This document shows positions 24,605 to 33,784 of a DNA stretch of 64,000 nucleotides, piece by piece. Below the pieces are notes generated by a model. It had not been told where the DNA came from and did no database searches. It saw nothing but the letters and a program-made list of their open reading frames with translations. The position numbers were made by a program, and so were the translations under genes. How positions within the stretch are numbered: position 1 is the stretch's first letter; each line of letters begins with the position of its first letter. The stretch is taken from positions 3,844,001-3,908,000 of the forward strand of contig NZ_CP108677.1 in the NCBI RefSeq assembly GCF_035994945.1, read 5' to 3'. This stretch comes from Streptomyces sp. NBC_01216. Lineage in GTDB: Bacteria; Actinomycetota; Actinomycetes; Streptomycetales; Streptomycetaceae.

Positions 24605-25804
24605 GTGAACGTGCTGGACATCCTGCTGCTGCTCGCCGCCGTGTGGTTCGCCATCATCGGATACCGCCAGGGTTTCGTGGTCGGCGTCCTGTCGGTGGTC
24701 GGCTTCCTCGGCGGTGGCATGGCGGCCGTCTTCCTGCTCCCCGTCCTCTGGGATCAGCTGACGGACGACTCGCAGATCTCGACCACGGCCACCGTCGTCT
24801 TCGTGATCGTGGTCATCGTCTGCGCCTCGGTCGGCCAGGCGTTCACCACTCACCTCGGGAACAAACTGCGCCGGCACATCACCTGGTCGCCTGCCCGTGC
24901 CCTGGACGCCACGGGGGGCGCGCTCGTCAACGTGGTCGCGATGCTGCTGGTCGCCTGGCTGCTCGGCTCCGCACTCGCCGGTACCTCACTGCCCACGCTG
25001 GGCAAGGAGGTACGCAGTTCCAAGGTGCTGCTGGGCGTGGAACGGGTGATGCCCGATCAGGCATCCACCTGGTTCACCGACTTCACCTCGACGCTCGCCC
25101 AGAACGGCTTCCCCCAGGTCTTCAGCCCGTTCGCCAACGAGCCCATCACCGAGGTCCGGCCGCCCGACCCGGCACTCGCCGGCAGCGCGGTCGCCGCCCG
25201 AGCCCAGGGCTCCATCGTCAAGGTCGTGGGCACGGCACCGGGCTGCGGCAAGGTGCTCGAAGGCACCGGGTTCGTCTTCGCCGACCGCCGGGTCATGACC
25301 AACGCCCACGTCGTCGGCGGCGTCGACGAACCCACCGTCCAGATAGGCGGCGAGGGCAAGCTCTATGACGCGAAGGTCGTCCTCTACGACTGGAAGCGTG
25401 ACATCGCCGTCCTGGACGTCCCGAACCTTGACGCCAAGCCCCTGGAGTTCACCGACGAGGACGCCCGCAGCGGCGACGACGCGATCGTCGCGGGCTTCCC
25501 GGAGAACGGCTCCTACGATGTCCGCTCGGCTCGCGTGCGGGGCCGCATCAGCGCCAAGGGCCCGGACATCTACCACCGCGGCGAGGTACGCAGGGACGTG
25601 TACTCCCTCTACGCGACGGTCCGTCAGGGCAACTCCGGCGGCCCGCTCCTCACCGAGGACGGCAGGGTCTACGGCGTGATCTTCGCCCGCTCGCTCGACG
25701 ACGCCAACACCGGCTACGCGCTGACCGCCGACGAGATCCGGGACGACATCACCCAGGGACGGGTGGCCGACCAGCAGGTCGACAGTCAGGCGTGCGCGCT
25801 GTAG
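24605..25804 (+). CDS. MarP-like membrane serine protease (CvpA plus trypsin-like domain)
   Basis: A 399-residue protein with four N-terminal membrane segments of the CvpA (colicin V production) type to about residue 130. A trypsin-like domain follows, with the triad visible: His in MTNAHVV, Asp in WKRDIAVLDV and Ser in GNSGGPL. Two cysteines (GCGK and the terminal QACAL) could form a disulphide. Mycobacterial MarP (Rv3671c) of this architecture protects against acid and oxidative stress. GTG at 24605 was preferred to TTG at 24599 because GAGG is better spaced. The protease domain faces outside. Confidence 0.92.
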   Translation: MNVLDILLLLAAVWFAIIGYRQGFVVGVLSVVGFLGGGMAAVFLLPVLWDQLTDDSQISTTATVVFVIVVIVCASVGQAFTTHLGNKLRRHITWSPARALDATGGALVNVVAMLLVAWLLGSALAGTSLPTLGKEVRSSKVLLGVERVMPDQASTWFTDFTSTLAQNGFPQVFSPFANEPITEVRPPDPALAGSAVAARAQGSIVKVVGTAPGCGKVLEGTGFVFADRRVMTNAHVVGGVDEPTVQIGGEGKLYDAKVVLYDWKRDIAVLDVPNLDAKPLEFTDEDARSGDDAIVAGFPENGSYDVRSARVRGRISAKGPDIYHRGEVRRDVYSLYATVRQGNSGGPLLTEDGRVYGVIFARSLDDANTGYALTADEIRDDITQGRVADQQVDSQACAL

Positions 25805-25821
25805 CGAGGCGGGCGGGCGCG

Positions 25822-26085
25822 TCAGTCGCGAGTATGCCGGAGCCGGGCCGACACCCAGCGGGCCCTGCGGCGCAGAATGCGCGGAATCCCCATGCCTTGC
25901 ACGGGATGTGAGCGACCCTCGTCCTGGGGGCCACTCCTCTCGTGAGTGCCCGGCCCAGCGGCCGAGCGGCGGTTGCGTGCCGTGTCACCGTAGTCGTGCG
26001 TCCAGCCCATACCCCGACGTCTGCCCCTGCCCCAAGGTCGGTAACCGCCCGGGGGCCCGCCAATTGGAGTATGCGCGCGGCACAT
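25822..26085 (-). CDS. Possible small basic protein, unknown
   Basis: An open frame of up to 87 residues directly downstream of the epoxide hydrolase-like gene. The last ~60 residues (GWTHDYGDTARNRRS to IPRILRRRARWVSARLRH) look protein-like and strongly basic. The start is unsure: an internal ATG near 26010 (MGWTHDY) has a G-rich site upstream, while the ATG at 26085 has none. No family recognised. If real it would be translated with the hydrolase operon. Confidence 0.4.
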   Translation of the reverse strand: MCRAHTPIGGPPGGYRPWGRGRRRGMGWTHDYGDTARNRRSAAGPGTHERSGPQDEGRSHPVQGMGIPRILRRRARWVSARLRHTRD

Positions 26086-26116
26086 GGCGGGCCGGGCGGC
26101 AGGGCCTCCCGTCGGC

Positions 26117-27052
26117 TCAGCGATCGGGTTCGGGGTCCTTGAGCCAGTTCACGAGCTCTGTCGAGAAGGCCACCGGATCCTCCTCGTGAGGGAAATGCCC
26201 CAGGCCGTCGAAGAGCCGCCAGCGGTACGGCGCCTCCACGTACGCGCCGGAGCCCGCCGCGCTGCGGGTCCGCATCACCGGGTCCGCCGAACCGTGCAGG
26301 TGCAGTGTGGGTACCCGCACCGGGCGCTTCATACGCCGGTTGAACTGGAGGCCGTCCGGCCGCGCGAGCGAGCGCACCATCCACCGGTACGGCTCGATCG
26401 AGCAGTGCGCCGTCGAGGGGATGCACATCGCCCTGCGGTACACCTCGATCGCCTCCTCGTCCGGCAGCCCCGGACCGGACCACTCCCGGATCAGCCGTCC
26501 CGTCAGCAACGCCTCGTCCGCCACGAGCTGACGCTCCGGCAGCCATGGCCGCTGGAAACCCCAGATGTGCGAACCGGCCCGCGACTGCGAGAGGTCGGCG
26601 ATCATCGCCGAGCGCCAGCGCCTGGGGTGCGGCATCGAGGAGACCGCGAGCCGGCGCACCAGCTTCGGGCGCATCACGGCGGCCGTCCAGGCCAGGTAGC
26701 CGCCGAGGTCGTGGCCGACCAGCGCGGCGTCCGGCTCACCGAGCGAACGGACCACGCCGGTGATGTCGAGCGCCAGGTTCGCCGGGTCGTACCCGCGTGG
26801 CGTGCGGTCGCTGCCGCCCACCCCGCGCAGGTCCATCGCCACCGCGCGGAAGCCCGCCTCGGCGAGAGCGGGCAGCTGATGACGCCAGGTCCACCAGAAC
26901 TGGGGGAAGCCGTGCAGGAGCAGCACGAGCGGCCCTTCGCCCATCTCGGCGATGTGGAAGCGCGCGCCGTTCGCCGCCACGTCGCGATGCGTCCAGGGGC
27001 CCTCGATACGGACGGGACTTCCGCTGCCGGTGCTGCTCTCGGAGACGGTCAT
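26117..27052 (-). CDS. Alpha/beta hydrolase, epoxide hydrolase-like
   Basis: A 311-residue alpha/beta hydrolase. The oxyanion-hole motif LLLHGFPQFWWTW (about 46-58), a nucleophile Asp in VGHDLGGYLAW in place of serine, and the catalytic His in LGHFPHEEDP are the pattern of epoxide hydrolases. Haloalkane dehalogenases share the Asp but the HGFPQ motif favours an epoxide hydrolase. It should open an epoxide with water. The ATG overlaps the preceding stop by ATGA, so it is coupled to the holin-like gene. Substrate unknown. Confidence 0.9.
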   Translation of the reverse strand: MTVSESSTGSGSPVRIEGPWTHRDVAANGARFHIAEMGEGPLVLLLHGFPQFWWTWRHQLPALAEAGFRAVAMDLRGVGGSDRTPRGYDPANLALDITGVVRSLGEPDAALVGHDLGGYLAWTAAVMRPKLVRRLAVSSMPHPRRWRSAMIADLSQSRAGSHIWGFQRPWLPERQLVADEALLTGRLIREWSGPGLPDEEAIEVYRRAMCIPSTAHCSIEPYRWMVRSLARPDGLQFNRRMKRPVRVPTLHLHGSADPVMRTRSAAGSGAYVEAPYRWRLFDGLGHFPHEEDPVAFSTELVNWLKDPEPDR

Positions 27053-27525
27053 GCAGACGAGCGTCCCACAGCGGCGGCCTCGTCCCGCGCCGCGGCCGTC
27101 AGAGCCGCCCGTTCGGGGCGGGGGTGCGGCTTGGCGTTCTGGAGGACCGCGGCGGTCCGCTTGGCGGAGCTGAGCGACTTCTCCGGCGGCTTCACCTTCT
27201 TGAACTTGGCGTAGGCGAGCAGCCCGAGCAGTCCGGCGAGGATGACGTTCGCGGCGAAGGAGAGCAGGAAGCAGACCGAGATGTGCCAGTGGCTCCATGC
27301 CTGGATGCCGTAGGCGAGCGCGAAGCTCAGCATCGGCAACGAGAACAGCAGCACCGTGGCCGCCGCGATGCCCGCCGCGCTGCCGATGGCGCCGCGCTTC
27401 ACGTCCTGCTTGACCTCGGCCTTGGCCAGGGCGATCTCGTCGTGCACCAACGCGGACATCTCGGCGGTCGCCGAGGCGACCAGCTGGCCGAGGCTGCGCT
27501 CGGCTTCGTTGACCGGGTCGCTCAT
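27049..27525 (-). CDS. Holin-like actinobacterial membrane protein (PF07332 type)
   Basis: A 158-residue protein with an N-terminal amphipathic helix (LGQLVASATAEMSALVHDEIALAKAE cut here into two runs: residues about 12-25 and 26-37), two membrane segments (about 50-72 and 80-102) and a Lys/Ala-rich tail. This is the pattern of the phage-holin-3-6 superfamily common in actinomycete genomes. Despite the family name there is no phage gene nearby. It is likely a housekeeping envelope protein, coupled by ATGA to the epoxide hydrolase-like gene. No function is established. Confidence 0.82.
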   Translation of the reverse strand: MSDPVNEAERSLGQLVASATAEMSALVHDEIALAKAEVKQDVKRGAIGSAAGIAAATVLLFSLPMLSFALAYGIQAWSHWHISVCFLLSFAANVILAGLLGLLAYAKFKKVKPPEKSLSSAKRTAAVLQNAKPHPRPERAALTAAARDEAAAVGRSSA

Positions 27526-27581
27526 CGCTGCTCCCTCTTCTCTTCTACGGTCCGGAGTCTCTTCTGCGGTCCGACCTCAGA

Positions 27582-28982
27582 TCATGCCGGACTGTCGGCG
27601 TCGTCGCTCGACGCCCCCGCGAGTCGGGCGCGCTCGCGGTGCTCGGCGGCCTTCCTCTCGTGGATCGCGGCCATCCGGAGGTGGTAGGCGGGGTCGTCCT
27701 CCTCGTATATGTCGGGGATGCCGTCCTCGTCGTCGTCCCGCTCCTCCTCCTCCAGCAGGGCCCGGTACTTCCGTACCCGCAGCTTGAGCAGAACCGTCGC
27801 GAGCAGGGCCGCGATCAGCGAGCCGATCAGCACCGCCGCCTTGACCTCCGCGGTCAGGGTCGCGTCGCCGTCGAAGGCCAGCTCGCCGATGAGCAGCGAG
27901 ACGGTGAAGCCGATGCCGGCGAGGGAGGCGACGGCGAAGACGTCGGCCCAGGCCAGATCCTGGTTCAGCTCGGCTCGTGTGAAGCGGGCGGCCAGCCAGG
28001 TGCCGCCGAAGATGCCGAGCGCCTTGCCGACGACCAGTCCGAGCACGACACCCAGGGTCACCGGCTGGGTGAAGACGTCGCCGATCGCCTTGCCGGAGAG
28101 GTTGACTCCGGCGGAGAGGAGGGCGAAGAGGGGTACGGCCAGTCCGGCGGAGAGCGGGCGCACCAGGTGCTCGATGTGCTCGCCGGGCGAATGCTCCTCG
28201 CCCTCGCGCCGGGAGCAGCGCAGCATCAGGCCCATGGCGACACCGGCGATGGTGGCGTGGACGCCGCTGTTGTACATGAGGCCCCAGATGAGCAGGGCGA
28301 GCGGGATGTAGACGTACCAGCCGCGGACGCCCTTGCGCAGCAGCAACCAGAAGAGGGCGAGCCCGGCGACGGCCCCGCCGAGAGCGGCGAAGTTGAGGTC
28401 GCTGGTGAAGAAGACCGCGATGATCAGGATCGCGAACAGGTCGTCGACGACGGCCAGGGTGAGCAGGAACGCCCGCAGCGCGGAGGGGAGCGAGGTGCCG
28501 ATGACGGCGAGGACGGCGAGCGCGAAGGCGATGTCGGTGGCCGTCGGCACGGCCCAGCCGTCCATCGAACCGCCGCCGATGACGTTGGTCAGCGCGTAGA
28601 CGCCGGCGGGCGCGGCCATGCCGCAGACCGCCGCGATGACCGGCAGGGCCGCGGCCTTGGGGTCGCGCAGTTCGCCGGCGACGAGTTCGCGCTTGAGTTC
28701 GATGCCCGCGACGAAGAAGAAGATCGCGAGGAGGCCGTCGGCCGCCCAGTGCTGGAGGGAGAGGTCGAGGCCGAGGGCGGCGGGCCCTATGTGGAAGTCC
28801 TGCACGGCCTCGTATCCGGCGCCGGCCGTGTTGGCCCACACGAGCGCGGCGACGGCGGCGACGAGGAGGAGTACTCCGCCGACGGTCTCGGCGCGCAGCG
28901 CGTCGGCGACGTACTGCCTTTCGGGCAGTGAGAGACGGCCGAGGAACTTACGGCCGGTGGGGGTGGGGGCGGACGGGGGCAC
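27582..28982 (-). CDS. nhaA: Na+/H+ antiporter NhaA
   Basis: A 466-residue antiporter with about eleven membrane segments. Family hallmarks are FFFVAGIELKRELVAGEL, PTATDIAFALAVLA and LAVVDDLFAILIIAVFF (paired Asp of the ion-binding site). It exchanges sodium for protons across the membrane. The C-terminal ~70 residues form a charged tail (EEEERDDDEDGIPDIYEED, then a basic helix) beyond the usual length of about 390 residues. The GTG at 28982 follows GGAGG; longer in-frame starts lack support. It is a monocistronic unit next to acs. Confidence 0.95.
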   Translation of the reverse strand: MPPSAPTPTGRKFLGRLSLPERQYVADALRAETVGGVLLLVAAVAALVWANTAGAGYEAVQDFHIGPAALGLDLSLQHWAADGLLAIFFFVAGIELKRELVAGELRDPKAAALPVIAAVCGMAAPAGVYALTNVIGGGSMDGWAVPTATDIAFALAVLAVIGTSLPSALRAFLLTLAVVDDLFAILIIAVFFTSDLNFAALGGAVAGLALFWLLLRKGVRGWYVYIPLALLIWGLMYNSGVHATIAGVAMGLMLRCSRREGEEHSPGEHIEHLVRPLSAGLAVPLFALLSAGVNLSGKAIGDVFTQPVTLGVVLGLVVGKALGIFGGTWLAARFTRAELNQDLAWADVFAVASLAGIGFTVSLLIGELAFDGDATLTAEVKAAVLIGSLIAALLATVLLKLRVRKYRALLEEEERDDDEDGIPDIYEEDDPAYHLRMAAIHERKAAEHRERARLAGASSDDADSPA

Positions 28983-29163
28983 GGCGGAGACCTCCGGTCG
29001 GTGGGCAGGGCAGAGCACGTGCCGACCAGACTTCCCGGCGCACCTGGGTATTTCTCGTCGTGTCTCTGGCGCTTTGCTTACTTTACCTAACGACGCGGGG
29101 GAGTGTCCGGCGATCTTCACTTTAGGGACAAAACGCCTCGATGGCGTGTTCTGGAGGGCCGTT

Positions 29164-29211
29164 CAGACGGCGCCGCCCGCCCCGGTGCTCCGGGGCGGGC
29201 GGCGCCGTCTG
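29164..29211 (-). terminator. Strong terminator after acs
   Basis: A 22-base perfect stem starting CAGACGGCGCCGCC with a TGCT loop, 12 bases after the acs stop. It also lies within the nhaA upstream region. Confidence 0.88.
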
Positions 29212-29222
29212 CTCCGTGTCGC

Positions 29223-31193
29223 TCAGTCCTCGCTGGACGTGCTCGGCAGCTTCGTCTGGATCAGGTCCATGACGGACGAGTCCGTCAGCGTGGTGACGTC
29301 TCCGAGCTGACGGTTCTCGGCGACGTCGCGCAGCAGGCGGCGCATGATCTTGCCGGAGCGGGTCTTCGGCAGCTCGGCCACCGGCAGGATCTGCTTCGGC
29401 TTGGCGATCGGTCCGAGCGTCGCGCCCACGTGGTTGCGCAGCTCCGCGACGAGGTCGGCGTTCTCGCTGGCCGTGCCCCGCAGAATGACGAATGCGACGA
29501 TGGCCTGACCGGTGGTCTCGTCGGCGGCGCCGACGACGGCCGCCTCGGCGACCGACGGGTGCGAGACGAGCGCGGACTCGACCTCCGTGGTGGAGATGTT
29601 GTGCCCGGAGACGAGCATGACGTCGTCGACCCGGCCCAGCAGCCAGATGTCGCCGTCCTCGTCCTTCTTGGCGCCGTCGCCGGCGAAGTACATGCCCTCG
29701 AAGCGCGACCAGTACGTGTCGATGAACCGCTGGTCGTCGCCCCAGATGGTGCGCAGCATCGACGGCCACGGCTCGGTCAGGACCAGGTAGCCGCCGCCTC
29801 CGTCCGGGACCTCGTTGGCCTCGTCGTCCACGACGGTCGCCGCGATGCCGGGCAGGCCCCGCTGGGCGGAGCCCGGCTTGGTCGCGGTGACCCCGGGCAG
29901 CGGCGAGATCATCATCGCGCCGGTCTCGGTCTGCCACCAGGTGTCCACGATCGGGGTCTTCCCGGCGCCGATGTGCTCCCGGTACCAGATCCATGCCTCG
30001 GGGTTGATCGGCTCGCCGACGGAGCCCAGCAGCCGCAGGCTGGACAGGTCGAACTTCGCGGGGATGTCGTCGCCCCACTTCATGAAGGTGCGGATCGCGG
30101 TGGGCGCCGTGTAGAGGATCGTGACGCCGTACTTCTGGACGATCTCCCAGAAGCGGCCCTGGTGCGGGGTGTCCGGGGTTCCCTCGTACATGACCTGTGT
30201 CGCGCCGTTGGCCAGCGGTCCGTAGGTGATGTACGAATGCCCGGTCACCCAGCCGATGTCGGCGGTGCACCAGTAGACGTCGGTCTCCGGCTTGAGGTCG
30301 AACACGGCGTGGTGGGTGTACGCGGCCTGAGTGAGGTACCCGCCCGAGGTGTGCAGGATCCCCTTCGGCTTACCCGTGGTGCCGGAGGTGTAGAGGATGA
30401 AGAGCGGGTGCTCGGCCTCGAACGCCTCCGGGGTGTGGTCGGCGGACTGCCGGGTGACGATGTCGTCCCACCAGACGTCCCGGCCCTCGGTCCAGGTGCC
30501 CCCCGCCTCCTCGAGCGACTGCCCGGTACGGCGGACGACGAGCACGTTGCGCACGCGGTCGACCCGCTTCAGCGCCTCGTCGACGGCGGGCTTGAGCGCG
30601 GAGGGCTTGCCGCGGCGGTAGCCGCCGTCGGCGGTGATGACGACCTTGGCGTCGGCGTCCTCGATACGGGTGGCGATGGCGTCGGCCGAGAAGCCGCCGA
30701 AGACCACCGAGTGCGCGGCGCCGATGCGGGCGCAGGCCAGCATCGAGACGACGGCCTCGGGGATCATCGGGAGGTAGATCGCGACCCGGTCGCCCTTCGT
30801 GACGCCCAGTTCGGTCAGGGCGTTGGCGGCCCTGGAGACCTCGTCCTTGAGCTCCGCGTAGGTGAGGGCGCGGCTGTCGCCGGGTTCTCCCTCGAAGTGG
30901 ATGGCGACGCGGTCACCGTTTCCCGCCTCGACGTGCCGGTCGACGCAGTTGTACGCCACGTTGAGCGTGCCGTCGGCGAACCACTTCGCGAACGGCGGGT
31001 TCGACCAGTCGAGGGTCTCGGTCGGCTCGGTGGCCCAGCTGAGCCCTTTCGCCTGCTCGGCCCAGAAGCCAAGCCTGTCCGCCGCGGCCCGCTCGTACGC
31101 CTCCGCCGTCACGTTGGCGTGCGCGGCCAGCTCGGTCGGCGGCGCGAACCGCCGCTCTTCCTTGAGCAGGTTGGCCAGGCTTTCGTTGCTCAC
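29223..31193 (-). CDS. acs: Acetyl-CoA synthetase
   Basis: A 656-residue AMP-forming acetate:CoA ligase of the usual length. Motifs: the adenylate loop YTSGTTGKPKG (about 266-276), VYWCTADIGWVTGHSY, WWQTETG, and the acetylatable lysine in KTRSGKIMRR near the C-terminus. It activates acetate to acetyl-CoA in the cytoplasm; lysine acetylation at the last motif is the known regulatory switch of the family. The GTG start at 31193 follows GGAGA. It is a single-gene unit. Confidence 0.97.
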   Translation of the reverse strand: MSNESLANLLKEERRFAPPTELAAHANVTAEAYERAAADRLGFWAEQAKGLSWATEPTETLDWSNPPFAKWFADGTLNVAYNCVDRHVEAGNGDRVAIHFEGEPGDSRALTYAELKDEVSRAANALTELGVTKGDRVAIYLPMIPEAVVSMLACARIGAAHSVVFGGFSADAIATRIEDADAKVVITADGGYRRGKPSALKPAVDEALKRVDRVRNVLVVRRTGQSLEEAGGTWTEGRDVWWDDIVTRQSADHTPEAFEAEHPLFILYTSGTTGKPKGILHTSGGYLTQAAYTHHAVFDLKPETDVYWCTADIGWVTGHSYITYGPLANGATQVMYEGTPDTPHQGRFWEIVQKYGVTILYTAPTAIRTFMKWGDDIPAKFDLSSLRLLGSVGEPINPEAWIWYREHIGAGKTPIVDTWWQTETGAMMISPLPGVTATKPGSAQRGLPGIAATVVDDEANEVPDGGGGYLVLTEPWPSMLRTIWGDDQRFIDTYWSRFEGMYFAGDGAKKDEDGDIWLLGRVDDVMLVSGHNISTTEVESALVSHPSVAEAAVVGAADETTGQAIVAFVILRGTASENADLVAELRNHVGATLGPIAKPKQILPVAELPKTRSGKIMRRLLRDVAENRQLGDVTTLTDSSVMDLIQTKLPSTSSED

Positions 31194-31318
31194 GACATCT
31201 CCCTTTCCCAGGGCGTCCTATGTGCCTATGTGTCCCGCGTCATAGCTCATCAGTCCGAGGCCCGGGTGACAAGGGCCTCCAGGTAATTGGTGTAGACCTG
31301 TGTGGTGGCGGATGCGCG

Positions 31319-31357
31319 GTGGCCCCCTCCTCCCGGGCGGCGGGACGAGGGGGCCAC
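31319..31357 (-). terminator. Terminator after the SulP/carbonic anhydrase gene
   Basis: GTGGCCCCCTC and GAGGGGGCCAC form an 11-base stem around a 17-base loop, 31 bases after the stop at 31388. Confidence 0.75.
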
Positions 31358-31387
31358 ACAGTCTCACGGGCCTCCGGGCGGGATGGT

Positions 31388-33784
31388 TCAGGACGCGCGG
31401 GCGGCCGCTGCCTCCCGCGGGGCACCGGGCGCGTCCGGCGGGACCCGGTCGAAGACGTCGTCATAGCCGTGCGCCTCGGCCGGGTCGGCCAACAGATACG
31501 CCTGGGCCTCGCCCACATGGAAGTACATGCCGTGCAGCGTCAGTGTGCCGTCGGCGAGCCGCCGGGCGACCGCGTCGTGCGCCCGCAGGTGCTCCAACTG
31601 CTGGACCACGTTGGTCAGGCAGAGCTGTTCGACCGCGTCGGCGGGCAGCCGCCCGGAGATCCGCGCCCAGGCGTGGCGACGGCTCGCCATCCGCTCCAGG
31701 CTGGGCCGGCCGTGCCGCAGCCACCGGTGCAAGGGCGTCTGCGGTGCGTCCGGTCGACTGCCGAGCAGGGCCTGCATCGCTCCGCAGCCGGAGTGTCCGC
31801 AGACGGTGATCGACTCGACCCCCAGCACCTCCACCGCGTACTCGATCGCCGCCGCCACCGAGTCGTCCCCGCTCTCCTCGCCGGGCCGTGGCACCAGATT
31901 GCCGACGTTCCGCACGGTGAAAAGGTCTCCCGGACCACTGGCGGTGATCATGCTCGTGACGAGCCGTGAGTCGGCACAGGTGAGGAAGAGCTGCGAAGGG
32001 CGCTGCCCCTCGCGGGCGAGCCGCGCGAGCTCGCCGCGCATCAGCGGCGCGGTATCGCGCTGGAACTGGCCGATGCCGCTCGCCAGCCGGTGCCCGGTGG
32101 CTTGCGGAGTCTCGAGGGCCGGGCGTTCCCCGCAGCGGTGGTTGCGCCAGGGCGTCCAGGGGCGACAACAGCCGTGCGACTCGGCGCTCGGTCCGGCGAT
32201 CCTCGCGCCGGACGGTCCGGTCACCTCGACCGCACCGCCGTGCCGCAGGTGGCTCGCCTGCCAGTCGTGCAGCGTCTCGTACGCGGCGTGGTCCATGAAG
32301 GAACCGTCCAGCTCGACCACGACCCTTCCCCCCGCCGGCAGCTGATGGAGGGCCCGGCTCAGCCGGGGAACCGCGATGAAGGTCAACTGGCCTCGGACGC
32401 GGACCAGATGCTCGCCCTCCCGCTCCTCGTGGGTGATGCGGGTCTTGGCCAGGCGCCGCATCGCGACGGCGACGGCGACGAGGATGCCGAGGGCGACGCC
32501 CTGCAGGATCCCGATGAGCACGACGCCGCTCAGCGTCACCGCGTAGACCAGGACTTCACGGTGCCGGGTCACGCTGCGGATGTGTGTGATGTTCACCATC
32601 TGGATGCCGACGACCATCACCAGCGCGGCGAGCGCGGGCAGCGGGATCAGGTCGAGTACGGGGACCAGGAAGAGCGCGGCGAGCACGATCCACAACCCGT
32701 GCAGCATCGTGGAGTTGCGGCTGACCGCACCCGCCGAGACGTTGGCGACGCTGCGCACGGCGACGCCGGCCACCGGCAGTCCGCCGAGAGCGCCGGACAC
32801 GACGTTCGCCGCGCCCTGGCCCGCGAGTTCGCGGTCGAGACGCGATCGCGGGACACCGTGGCCCCGGTCGGACCGGGCCGCCACCAGTTTGTCGACGGCG
32901 ACGGCGGACAACAGCGACTGCACGCTCGTGACCAGCGTGATGGTGAGCACGCCCGCGGCGACTCCGAGAACCGGGCCCTCGGGCAGGCCGGGCAGGGCGT
33001 GGTTGCTCCAGGACGGCAGGTCCACGCGGGGGACGCCGATTCCGGCGACCTCGGCGAGCACTGTGGCCGCCGCCACGGCGGCCAGCGCGGCCGGAACCCG
33101 GCCCACCCGTCGCCCGGCTCGGCCGGGCAGGCGCGGCCACAGCAGGAGGACGCCGATGGTGAGCAGACTGATCACCAGGGCGGCCGGGTGCGCATCGGCC
33201 AACTGGGCGGGCAGACCCAGGGCGTTGTCGACGGCGGAGCTCTGGGGGGTCCCGCCGAGCACGATGTGGAGTTGGGCCAGGGCGATGGTGACGCCGATGC
33301 CCGCGATCATGCCGTGCACGATCGCGGGGGACACAGCGAGCGCGGACCGTGCCACCTTCAGGGCGGCCAGGGCGGCCTGGGCGAGACCGGCGAGGACGGT
33401 GATGGCGCAGGTGGTGCGCCAGCCGTAGGTCTGGATGAGTTCGGCGGTGACCACGGTGAGACCCGCGGCGGGACCGCTGACCTGGAGCGGCGCTCCGCCG
33501 AGCCGGCCGGCCACGAGGCCCCCGGCGGCGGCTGCCACCAGTCCGGCCTGGAGCGGCGCTCCGGTGGCGAGGGCGATGCCGAGGGAGAGCGGCAGCGCGA
33601 TGAGGAAGACGGCGACGGACGCGGACAGGTCCGCGCCGGCGATGTGGAAGCGGCGCCCCCCGCCAGGCGGGCTGTGGGGCCCGTGGAACCGGGAGCGGGC
33701 GCCGCGCCGGCGGGTGCCGGCACCGTCGGTGGTTTTGCCTTCGGTGTTCTGAGAGGTCGTGTTTCGGGGTGTGCAGAGGGGCAT
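31388..33784 (-). CDS. SulP anion transporter fused to a beta-carbonic anhydrase
   Basis: A 798-residue fusion. Residues about 50-440 are a SulP transporter (about twelve membrane segments; PLSLGIALATGAPLQAGL, then VSGPAAGLTVV and a QSLLSAVAVDKL segment). A short STAS-like region follows (LTFIAVPRLSRAL to about 530), and residues about 590-770 are a beta-carbonic anhydrase with zinc ligands in TCADSR and CGHSGCGAM. The likely job is bicarbonate uptake or export with interconversion to CO2 at the inner membrane face. Start at 33784 follows GGAGACGGG. Sulphate is the alternative substrate of SulP. Confidence 0.93.
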   Translation of the reverse strand: MPLCTPRNTTSQNTEGKTTDGAGTRRRGARSRFHGPHSPPGGGRRFHIAGADLSASVAVFLIALPLSLGIALATGAPLQAGLVAAAAGGLVAGRLGGAPLQVSGPAAGLTVVTAELIQTYGWRTTCAITVLAGLAQAALAALKVARSALAVSPAIVHGMIAGIGVTIALAQLHIVLGGTPQSSAVDNALGLPAQLADAHPAALVISLLTIGVLLLWPRLPGRAGRRVGRVPAALAAVAAATVLAEVAGIGVPRVDLPSWSNHALPGLPEGPVLGVAAGVLTITLVTSVQSLLSAVAVDKLVAARSDRGHGVPRSRLDRELAGQGAANVVSGALGGLPVAGVAVRSVANVSAGAVSRNSTMLHGLWIVLAALFLVPVLDLIPLPALAALVMVVGIQMVNITHIRSVTRHREVLVYAVTLSGVVLIGILQGVALGILVAVAVAMRRLAKTRITHEEREGEHLVRVRGQLTFIAVPRLSRALHQLPAGGRVVVELDGSFMDHAAYETLHDWQASHLRHGGAVEVTGPSGARIAGPSAESHGCCRPWTPWRNHRCGERPALETPQATGHRLASGIGQFQRDTAPLMRGELARLAREGQRPSQLFLTCADSRLVTSMITASGPGDLFTVRNVGNLVPRPGEESGDDSVAAAIEYAVEVLGVESITVCGHSGCGAMQALLGSRPDAPQTPLHRWLRHGRPSLERMASRRHAWARISGRLPADAVEQLCLTNVVQQLEHLRAHDAVARRLADGTLTLHGMYFHVGEAQAYLLADPAEAHGYDDVFDRVPPDAPGAPREAAAARAS

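Noticed and set aside
26117..27298. Longer start for the epoxide hydrolase-like gene
   Set aside because: It would overlap 240 bases of the holin-like gene; the ATGA overlap at 27049-27052 gives a normal coupled start.
31388..31900. Separate carbonic anhydrase gene
   Set aside because: The frame is continuous with the SulP domain and no internal start with a ribosome-binding site is evident, so it is treated as one fusion.
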